Of a DNA stretch of 64,000 bases, positions 57,601 through 64,000 are shown in pieces. A program made the position numbers and the translations under genes. The notes below the pieces were generated by a model. The model searched no databases. It was not told where the DNA came from and was given only the letters and a program-made list of their open reading frames with translations. The number at the start of each line of letters is the position of its first letter. The stretch's first letter is position 1. Where the stretch lies: the NCBI GenBank assembly GCA_947579665.1, contig OX388343.1, positions 104,103,657 to 104,167,656 on the forward strand. The letters run 5' to 3'. The stretch comes from Sympetrum striolatum (lineage: Eukaryota; Arthropoda; Insecta; Odonata; Libellulidae).

Positions 57601-59447
57601 TAAAAAGGGAAAAATTGAGGATAAAAAATTGAAATTTCCATGGAAATATCTTTTTTCGTAGCTTAATTCCACAATATCTGGATAAAATGACGAAAATTAA
57701 GGCAAAAAAGAGTAGTAAAATGGAAAATTCGCTAAAATTGTCCGTTTTATGTTGCTTTTTTCGATCATATCTCTATAAAATGAAAAAAATTAAGGCAAAA
57801 ATAGAGGGAAAAAATAGAATTTCGCTAAAAATTATCCGTTTTCGTTGCTTTTTCAACCATATCTCAATAAAATGAACACATTAAGGAAAAAATGAGGAAA
57901 AAAATGAAATTTCGCTTAAATTCTCCGTTATCGTTACTTTTTTTAATCATATCTCGATGAAATGACGAAAGTTAAATCAGAATTATGAAGAACAATTGAA
58001 AATTCTTTAATATTATCGGTTTAAGTTGCTTTTTTCGTCCATATTTCGATAAAATGACGTTAAAAAGGGCAGAATAGAGAATAAAAAATAGAAATTTCGT
58101 TAAAATTATCTTTTTTCGTTGCTTATTTCGTTAATATTTGGAGGATATGGCGAAAATGAAGGCAAGAAAAAAGAATAAAACATGGAAATTTCGCTAAAAC
58201 AATTCATTTCCGTTGCTTTTTTCTATCATATCTTGATAAAATGACGAAAATTAAATCAGAATTATGAAGATAAGTTGAAATTTCGCTAAAATTATCGGTT
58301 TAAGGGGTTTTCTTCGTCCATATTTCGATAAAATAACGTTAAAAAGGGCAGAATTAAGGATGACAAACTGAAATTTCGTTGAAATTATCTGTTTTCGTAG
58401 CTCATTTCGATAATATCTGGATAAAATGACGATAAATTAAGTTGAAGAAAAGGATAAACATGGATATATCGCTAATATTATCCGTTTTCGTTACTTTTTT
58501 CCAACATATCTCGATAATATGACGATAATGAAAGCAAAATAGGGGTACAAAATTGAAATTTCGTTGAAATTATCCGTAATCGTTGCTGTTTTCGCTCATA
58601 TCTCGATAAATTGATGAAAATTAAATCAATATAGAGGAAAAAAATGGAAATTTCGCTAAAAATTATCGGTTTCAGTTCTTTTTTCTTCCATGTTTCGATA
58701 AAATGACGATAAAAAGGGCAAAATAGAGGATAAAAAATTTAAATTTCCATGCAATTATCTTTTTTCGTAGCTTAATTCAACAATATCTGGATAAAATGAC
58801 GAAAATAAAGGCAAAAAAGAGTAGAAAAATGGAAAATTCGCTAAAATTATCTGTTTTCGTAGCTTATTTCGATCATATCTCGCTAAATTGACGAAAATTA
58901 AGGCAAAAATGAAAAAATACGGAATTTTCGCTAAAATTTTCCGTTTTTTGTTGCTTTTTTCGACCATATCTCGATAAAATGAAAAAAATTAAGGAAAAAT
59001 GAGGAAAAAAATGAAATTTCGCTAAAATTATCCGTTTTCGTTACTTTTTTGAATCATATCTAAATTAAATGACGAAAATTAAATCAGAATTATGAAGATA
59101 AGTTGAAATTTCGCTAAAATTATCGGTTTAAGGGGTTTTCTTCGTCCATATTTCGATAAAATGACGTTAAAAAGGGCAGAATTAAGGATGAAAAACTGAA
59201 ATTTCGTTGAAATTATCTGTTTTCGTAGCTCATTTCGATAATATCTGGATAAAATGACAAAAAAATTAAGTTGAAGAAAAGGACAAACATGGAAATTTCG
59301 CTAAAATTATCCGTTTTCGTTGCTTTTTCGATCAGATCTCGATAAAATGACAAAAATTAAGGAAAAATGAGGAAAAAAAAACGAAATTTCGCTAAAATTA
59401 CCCGTTTTCGTTATTTTTTCGATCATATCTCGATAAATTGACGAAAA
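51654..59447 (+). repeat. Right-domain mosaic R6, flanking the transposon
   Basis: Right-domain monomers in scrambled order. Blocks that can be placed include about 53130-53700, which matches 58736-59306 (offset 5,606) and 40870-41440. About 55490-55890 matches 57260-57660 (offset 1,770). About 56560-57000 resembles 25700-26140. The terminal 58470-59447 matches 40596-41573 at an offset of 17,874 bp. Two abrupt joints break the monomer rhythm, near 53126 and 55476. The block order differs from R1-R5, so this edge is less homogenised than the interior. Confidence 0.72.
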
Positions 59448-59451
59448 TTAA
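59448..59451. other. TTAA piggyBac target site at satellite/transposon boundary
   Basis: The satellite reads GATAAATTGACGAAAATTAA and then leaves the repeat at once. TTAA is the invariant target of piggyBac transposases and is duplicated on insertion. The homologous uninterrupted sites are at 24059-24062, 30797-30800 and 41574-41577, where the monomer continues TTAAATCAAAATAGAGG. The second TTAA copy would lie beyond the window. Confidence 0.85.
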
Positions 59452-59483
59452 CACTAGAAGGACGGAGGTGGTCATTTGACCAC
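59452..59483 (+). repeat. Probable terminal sequence (TIR) of the piggyBac element
   Basis: Directly abuts the TTAA and begins CACTAGAAGGACGGAGG. It contains the imperfect palindrome GTGGTCA-TT-TGACCAC at 59468-59483, with 7-bp arms. Its position at the boundary and its recurrence 179 bp inward support a transposase-binding end. Proof as a terminal inverted repeat needs the opposite end, which is not in view. Confidence 0.7.
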
Positions 59484-59630
59484 TTTTCAGAGTTTGACAT
59501 CAAAATTTCTTTATTAAAATACCTCCGATTTTTTTGAAACTTTTTGACTTTGTTTATTACTATCCCAAAATTTGTGTTAAGTATTAAAATATTTTTTTTC
59601 ACTTTTAGGTTAAATTTTATATCAAAATAT

Positions 59631-59664
59631 ACCTAGAAGGACGGGAGGTGGTCATTTGACCACC
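59631..59664 (+). repeat. Subterminal repeat of the transposon end
   Basis: A second, near-identical copy of the terminal motif in the same orientation: CCTAGAAGGACGGGAGG followed by the palindrome GGTGGTCA-TT-TGACCACC at 59647-59664 with perfect 8-bp arms. The GACGG boxes of the two copies are 179 bp apart. Internal repeats of the end motif are common in piggyBac elements and are taken to be extra transposase-binding sites. A weaker echo, CATTTGACCA, occurs near 59730. Confidence 0.72.
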
Positions 59665-60755
59665 TACTTTTAAAATTCGTAATTAAATACTTTCATGCTT
59701 CTCAAAGACCTGAATTTTGCGTACCTTCTACATTTGACCATTACACAAGTTCTAATAACATTTTTTTCCCCGTAATTTGTTTAAATTTTAATTAATTAAA
59801 CAAAATGTTGACCTATGTCCTAAATCTGCAGAATTTCATATTCTAGAATATTTAATCTATTTATACTGAACCAATGAAACTCATATTTTCGGAATAAGTG
59901 GAAGACGGTCCGAATTGTTGATAAAAGTCAGTCACGTTACCCCAAGATTGTTATGCTATCTGACGGAAACCATATAAAACCACTAGTTCGTGCCTCGGAA
60001 AAAACCTCAATCAAATACGATGGCGGAACAATTTTTCAAATTTCATCCTGAAAATTTCCTTATGGTGTTTTTATCAATGCCAAATCAATGTATAATATTT
60101 AAAAATTCTTAAAACAATTTTTAGCAGGGTTGCCAACATATTGGTTTTATCATTATATAATGTTCTTCCAATTTTTTTCTCTGGTAAATTTCAAACTGAT
60201 ATCTCAAGTTTATATTCAATCACCTTTTTTGAACAATTTGAATTAATTTTAAGGGTATTAACCTTATAAAACAGGGCTACCAATCGTTAGAACAGATCTC
60301 TAAACAGAGACTTTTGCGTTCGCAGTATAAATAGCTACAGATATATTTTGAGCACAGATTTGTTTCATGTAATTTGTCTAAACTCTTTGGGATCCCGAAT
60401 TAGTTTATAAACTATAAAGAAGCAGTGTGACCAACATCTTCGGCTGTAAAGTGAAGGCAGCGATCAGACATTCATGGAAAACCTAGTAATTAATCATGCA
60501 TTTATCGAGAATGGCCCTTTCTTACTCATATATTATTCGGTGCTTATCCTCTCTGGTGCTCGTTTTATTATTACATATTAAGTTGATATTTATTTTAGAC
60601 TTACCTTAATACTTTAATCATTCTTCAAATGTTATTTCCTTCCATCATTCGGTATTTTACAATACATCCAAGTCATTATAGAAACACTTGATCATCTTCA
60701 CAATGTAAGGTTTGAAATCATAATAAAGCTTCGCTATTGTTTTTACAAAGTAATA
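59665..60755. other. Non-coding 3' part of the transposon
   Basis: AT-rich single-copy sequence with no open frame of useful length and no similarity to the satellite. A TATAAAA at 59973-59979 lies 41 bases before a 30-codon plus-strand frame at 60020-60112, and a TCACGT lies upstream near 59933. I do not regard this as a gene without further evidence. No RNA gene, LTR or second transposon is recognisable. Confidence 0.6.
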
Positions 60756-60761
60756 TTTATT
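60756..60761 (-). terminator. AATAAA polyadenylation signal of the transposase
   Basis: The plus strand reads TTTATT, so the minus strand carries AATAAA. It lies 76 bases past the second in-frame stop (60837-60839) and about 190 bases past the first (60951-60953). Either stop would leave a short, ordinary 3' UTR. Confidence 0.6.
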
Positions 60762-60836
60762 CCTTATTAGGTAATGGCGTAACATTTTTAAAATAAATGA
60801 TAAGAGAGAATATCACTCTATGCTTCTAAGAGTACA

Positions 60837-60950
60837 TCATTTTTTACCGCAGATTCTGCACATTGCCACTTTTGCAGAACATATTCCACAGTATATTTTT
60901 TTACATTTTAGGCACAAATTATTGGATTTGTTATAACAACCAGGTGAGAT
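60837..60950 (-). pseudogene. Cysteine-rich C-terminal domain cut off by an in-frame TAG
   Basis: Past the TAG that ends the transposase frame, the same frame stays open for 37 codons to a TGA at 60837-60839. It encodes seven cysteines spaced C-x7-C-x2-C-x4-C-x2-C-x6-C-x2-C. An eighth, the last residue before the stop, lies five codons upstream of the first, counting the TAG. piggyBac transposases end in a zinc-binding cysteine-rich domain of this kind, which recognises the transposon ends. The preserved spacing and frame show that this is the domain, separated by one codon. Sequencing error, a recent nonsense mutation and stop-codon readthrough are all possible; nonsense mutation is the simplest. 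Confidence 0.85.
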
Positions 60951-63459
60951 CTAACACTTTCTTCTTTTCTGCGGTCTTATTGGTGCACTTGCTTCCCCTG
61001 AAGAAATTCCCGACATTGCAAAGGAACATGAGGGTGATGGCTCTATCTCTAATGAGGTTCCAATCATTTCTAATATAAGTCTTTGAATATACTCCTTCCT
61101 GCTGAGTTTACGCCCAGTGGTTTCTTTGAATAGAACCCAGCTATTTATTGAGGCCAGGTCTAATATGTTAAAAAATACATGTACTGGCCATCTCCTTGTA
61201 GCCGAACGAGTTGAATATTTCCGGCACATGCTATCCATTATATCTACTCCCACTTTGTTGTAGTTGTAAAACAAAATTGTATCTGGTTTCTTTTTTTCTG
61301 AGTCAGAAATCATCACGTCCTGATTCATCGTACTGATTAAAAGCACATTTTTATTTTTTTTGGCTTGGTAATTTGTTAAGCTGTGGCCAAGTCTATTTTT
61401 ATAAACTCTAGTTGAGTATATTTCTTTGCTGTGATGAACCGAAGGAGGTAATTCTCTTCTATTCCTTCTTATCGTTACAACCAATGAGATTTTGTTTTTT
61501 TTTAGTTTTTCAGCGAGGCTGATTGAAGAGAAATAATTGTTGCATGTTATGTTGATACCGGAGTTTTTGAATGGCTCTGCTAACTGTAGCACAACATATT
61601 CCCCAAGAGTCTGCTTTGATCCCCTAGCGTCATCTTTTCCACAATAAGGAAATGCATTTAGGCAATATTTAGACTTCACGTCTGCTAATACCCAGTACTT
61701 GATCCCAAACTTATCTGGCTTATTCGGCATGTATTGGATGAATGGGCATCGGCACTTCGTAGGATATAATTGTTCATCGGCCGTAACACTCTCGCCAGGG
61801 TTGTAACAGGCTCGGGAGTTAGTTATAAATTTATTCCAAGGCTCAGAACCTAAAGCAAATTTTTCTTCTCTCAGAGCTTGACTCCGAGTTTCTCTGTGAT
61901 CAAACCGTAAATGTTTCATTATGCTTAAGAATCGATCCCTATTCATAGTGCTGGAGAATATTTTAGATCCCCACGTTTTGTCCCAACAACTTTTTATTGA
62001 CAAATGTCGTTGTCCCAATACGCCTCTAGCATATATAAGAGCAATGAATTTCAAAAGTTCTTCCCTAGGTAAAGACCAATTAGCATCTTCAAGCTTCCCA
62101 TGCTCCGTAGTACATTTTACAATGTTATCTAAAAGGGAGTCACTCACCAACAAATTGAATGCACTAAATGTTGATGCCTCTTGAATGTTCCTTTTGGCAT
62201 AAGAAGTTGGTCCTGGAGCTAAATGCAATATGTTTTGCACTTTGAATCTTCCTGGTTGAGGTTGATCAGCCAAAATCTCCAGCCACTCTGTTCCATCCGG
62301 AGCAGTTTCCCATTGTGCCGTTGGTTCTGGAGGATTACTGTCGATCGATTATGAAAATAATCATATTAGTTTTTGCAATGAAAAATGTATTTGAATAGAC
62401 TTAATTTCTTGGTATTAATCTATTGTGTAATAAATTCTTTAGCGAAAATATCCTCTGTATCAAATAGACGGAATAAACGTATTGCGTCATAATAGCAATA
62501 ATTATAGATCATGATAAAGAAAAACCTGTGCATACTGACAGGTTTATAATGTATATTCGAGTTTGAATGTCAGTGGAAACTAACGCAGGAACCCTTGAGA
62601 AAAATATAAATGACGCCAAAAGTTTTGAAAGTATCATCCCATTTTAAACCATATAATGAACATTTTTGTTTTTATCTGGTTGGTATTCTATAAACCGAAG
62701 AAGGAAAAGAGTGTGTTATCTGGGCGTTTAATATAAATGACTGAAATTTAGTTAACATGAATTATAATTCTTAAAATCTTCAAAGAAGAACATAGTATTG
62801 AGACGAAGATCGTACTTTTATAACCATCTATTACTGAGAAAAGTTATTTTTACAAGACCGATATTAACTTTTTATTATATCATGTAAAATGAATTTTTTT
62901 TTTCATTTTTCGGTTAAATTATGCATGCTAATATTACATGAATATTTTTTCACAATTGCATTTACACTGCAATAAATATAGCTAAAGGTTAGACACTAAT
63001 TTCGCTCTACCTGAGGTAATCAACAACGTGGAAAGGAAAAGTTTTTGCTCTATAAGATTACATTGATAAGTTAAGGTTTGGAGCTAACAGTTCTTCCTAG
63101 GAATTTCTAGTTTAGTTTTTTTTAAACTTAGAACTTGAGTATACGTTATAAAAAACCGACAATTATTTGCAAATATTACGGTTTGAGCAAATTACTTACA
63201 TAAGCCATTAAAATTAACGAGCACTAAAATTGAAAGAAAGATTCACTTACCTGATAGAATCACTGCCACAATCAATGGAGTCACTTCCCGATTCACTTCC
63301 AGTCTCTTCAATCTCAGGACCAGAGTCGTCGCTCCGATCACTGGCCAGTAAGTCCTCACTTCTGCTTGCAAATTCCGCTTCACTTCCAGATTGATTTTCT
63401 TCTAAATCACGTAATTCGGCAAGAATCTCGTCCGAGGTACGGTTTCGTCTTGAGGCCAT
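60951..63459 (-). CDS. piggyBac-family transposase, two exons, probably inactive
   Basis: Joined exons 63459-63251 and 62337-60951 encode 531 residues up to a TAG. The enzyme family cuts and pastes DNA at TTAA with an RNase H-like DDD(D) core. Landmarks in order are an acidic, Ser-rich N terminus (1-70), DGTEW near 84-88, GRF and a GPTSYA segment near 99-117, then the catalytic core. Core residues are Asp257 (TADEQL), residue 336 in NITCNNYF, and Asp435 and Asp438 (GVDIMD), with a conserved Arg-Trp-Pro at 452-454. Residue 336 should be the second catalytic Asp but is Asn, encoded AAC at 61541-61539. The basic tail ends KRRKC just before the TAG, which removes the cysteine-rich domain. Length without that domain is near family size. 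The frame is otherwise intact, so decay is recent. The 440-codon exon 2 frame appears to start at a TTG at 62273, but spliced coding continues upstream from there. Confidence 0.9.
62338..63250 (-). other. Phase-2 intron in the transposase gene (913 bp)
   Basis: The donor is GTAAGT at 63250 and the acceptor is CGACAG at 62343-62338. Joining AG from exon 1 to T from exon 2 makes AGT (Ser), followed by NPPEPTAQWETAPDGTEW in the transposase frame. A CTAAT branch-point-like motif lies about 30 bases before the acceptor, but the pyrimidine tract is weak. The unspliced frame upstream of exon 2 meets TAA at 62349-62351, close behind the acceptor. No gene or repeat is recognisable inside. Confidence 0.8.
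63251..63459 (-). CDS. Transposase exon 1 (acidic N terminus)
   Basis: Starts at ATG 63459 with G at +4 and reads MASRRNRTSDEILAELRDL, followed by an acidic Ser/Asp/Glu-rich stretch. Many piggyBac transposases begin with MASRR and an acidic N terminus. The exon gives 69 full codons plus two bases (AG) and ends at the sequence CAG|GTAAGT, a consensus 5' splice site. Without splicing the frame stops one codon later at TAA 63247-63249. That fits a real exon end and not an independent 70-residue gene. Confidence 0.85.
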
Positions 63460-64000
63460 TCGTATTATGTTTTTTGACGTTCTCTAACAAACAGCTGTGG
63501 ATGTATCACTATGGAGACTCGCGGAGAGTCGCTCAATATGGAAGACACAGTGAAAGAGAGGTTGATGACAAACGTTGTGTTCACCTCGAACAATGCAGTA
63601 TTTCTGTGCGTAGCGCTTTCTTGGCGCTCCGAAAACGCTGCACTTATCCTTTCTCCCTAACTGTATGTGCGCTAAAGACGCCTCGGTGGGGTTGTGCTTA
63701 TTTGAAACCATTGCATTTCAGTACGTGCCGAACGCGGGGAAAAGACCAGGTAGTGCCATAAATACGCACGCGTCTGGTTAGACGCACCCGATGGGTTTTG
63801 GATTTAGGCGGCTGTCGGTATCAGTTCACCCAGATGTCCGACCTCCCACCATGTGATTGTAAATACAGTTACTCATAGCAGGGGGGAAAATACGAATGTT
63901 TCATTCAATCTTTGTTATACTACATGAATTAATTTCAGTCAACATGTTTTGTTGCGCTATAATATTACTTCCCTATGTAAGAACAGATGAAAAATATGGA
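63460..64000 (-). promoter_or_regulatory. 5' flank of the transposase, GC-richer
   Basis: The 540 bases upstream of the start codon, especially about 63500-63860, are visibly richer in GC and CpG than the rest of the element or the satellite. I see no clear TATA box at a suitable distance, so a TATA-less promoter is possible. Open frames on both strands here are composition effects. No transposon end or TTAA-flanked terminal motif is found. A TTAA at about 63930 is not followed by a match to the left end. Confidence 0.4.
63770..63785. repeat. Short perfect inverted repeat upstream of the transposase
   Basis: GCGTCT-GGTT-AGACGC forms a 6-bp perfect stem with a 4-base loop, about 310 bases upstream of the start codon. 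It could be a protein-binding dyad or chance. No second copy is seen at the other end of the element. Confidence 0.4.

Larger units (their letters stand above)
1..59447. repeat. AT-rich tandem satellite array, ~90-bp monomers in higher-order repeats
   Basis: Tandem units of about 88-94 bp fill the first 59.4 kb without a break. Each unit has a purine-rich half (ACGAAAATTAAGGAAAAAT type) and a pyrimidine-rich half (CCGTTTTCGTTGCTTTTTT type), followed by a diagnostic joint around CATATCTCGATAAAATGACG. At least nine subtypes can be told apart at that joint: TTCGATCATATCTCGATAAA, TTCGTCCATATTTCGATAAA, TTCGATAATATCTGGATAAA, TTCCAACATATCTCGAT, TTCCACAATATCTGGATAAA, TTGAATCATATCTCGATAAA, TTCTTCCATGTTTCGATAAA, TTCGTTTATATCTGGATGAT and TTCGCTCATATCTCGATAAA. 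Their order is fixed within larger repeats. Open frames of 60-115 codons recur here on both strands because a 90- or 93-bp unit keeps frame; they are low-complexity Lys/Phe/Ile/Arg strings and I do not call them genes. A centromeric or heterochromatic role is plausible for such an array but is inference only. Confidence 0.97.
59452..64000 (-). mobile_element. piggyBac-type DNA transposon, one end inside the window
   Basis: Unique, non-satellite DNA begins immediately after the TTAA at 59448 and contains one transposase gene of the piggyBac family reading on the minus strand. The 3' end of the gene faces the satellite, with about 1.4 kb of non-coding DNA between the gene and the terminus. The end near the gene's 5' side is not recognised: no reverse-complement CCTTCTAG plus TTAA is seen between 63460 and 64000. 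The element is therefore at least 4.5 kb, or its far end has been lost or changed. The transposase carries two inactivating-looking changes, so this copy is probably non-autonomous now. Confidence 0.85.

Noticed and set aside
1030..58967. Dozens of open frames of 60-115 codons on both strands, many repeated exactly
   Set aside because: They follow the satellite period, overlap on opposite strands, are Lys/Phe/Ile-rich and change frame with monomer length. Repetition comes from HOR copying and does not indicate protein conservation.
1..59447. CRISPR-like regular repeats
   Set aside because: There are no unique spacers: the whole 90-bp unit is repetitive, units vary by subtype, and the setting is eukaryotic with no cas genes.
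1..59447. CENP-B box in the monomer (TTTCGTTGAAATTATCCG resembles its first half)
   Set aside because: The second CG-containing half of the box does not match. A chance TTCG in a CpG-rich monomer explains the similarity.
60863..61078. Plus-strand open frame of 71 codons opposite the transposase end
   Set aside because: Antisense shadow of the transposase 3' coding region, with no recognisable features.
61921..62184. Plus-strand open frame of 87 codons inside the transposase
   Set aside because: Antisense shadow of exon 2.
60951..62273. Reading exon 2 as a complete 440-residue gene starting at 62273
   Set aside because: The codon there is TTG, and the family-typical DGTEW segment lies upstream in the same frame, joined to exon 1 by good splice sites.
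63366..63761. Plus-strand frame of 131 codons and minus-strand frame of 75 codons near the transposase start
   Set aside because: The first overlaps exon 1 antisense. Both lie in GC-richer flank where stops are rarer, and neither shows a family motif.
63925..63935. TTAA near 63930 as the far boundary of the transposon
   Set aside because: The adjoining bases do not match the reverse complement of the left end, and no palindrome like GTGGTCA-TT-TGACCAC is nearby.
1..64000. Telomere repeats, tRNA, rRNA or LTR elements
   Set aside because: No TTAGG-type runs, cloverleaf-like blocks, rRNA-like conserved segments or paired long direct repeats with primer-binding sites were seen outside the satellite.

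Overview
The window looks like nuclear DNA from an animal, most likely an arthropod; I cannot name the species. About 59.4 kb of the 64 kb is one very AT-rich tandem satellite array. The last 4.5 kb is most of a piggyBac-type DNA transposon lying in that array. There are no operons, Shine-Dalgarno sites or prokaryotic genes. The only real protein-coding gene I can support is the transposase, on the minus strand with one spliceosomal intron.

Satellite (1-59447). The basic unit is about 88-94 bp and occurs in at least nine sequence subtypes that follow each other in fixed order, making higher-order repeats (HORs). There are two domains. The left domain (1 to about 14560) is built on a HOR of about 4.25 kb: L1, L2, the start of L3, a diverged stretch, then a partial copy L4. 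The right domain (about 15555-59447) is built on a HOR of 10,776 bp. R1 and R3 are full length. R2 is 6,739 bp and lacks 4,037 bp. R4 and R5 are derivatives of 3.86-3.95 kb. R6 is a scrambled mosaic that reaches the transposon. R2 is explained by one unequal exchange inside a 57-bp identical tract at 29900-29956. The satellite is about 27% GC, but most of its C and G bases sit in CpG. The many 60-115 codon open frames in the array are by-products of the repeat and are not annotated as genes.

Transposon (59448 to beyond 64000). The satellite stops exactly at a TTAA, the piggyBac target, followed by a probable terminal sequence whose palindromic core recurs 179 bp inward. The transposase is two exons: exon 1 at 63251-63459, an intron of 913 bp with a CAG|GTAAGT donor, and exon 2 at 60951-62337. 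The spliced product is 531 residues. Two defects are visible. The second catalytic aspartate is an asparagine (residue 336). A single in-frame TAG cuts off an otherwise intact cysteine-rich terminal domain, which stays open for 37 more codons and is followed by an AATAAA. The copy is therefore probably a recently inactivated transposase. The opposite transposon end is not recognised before the window ends.
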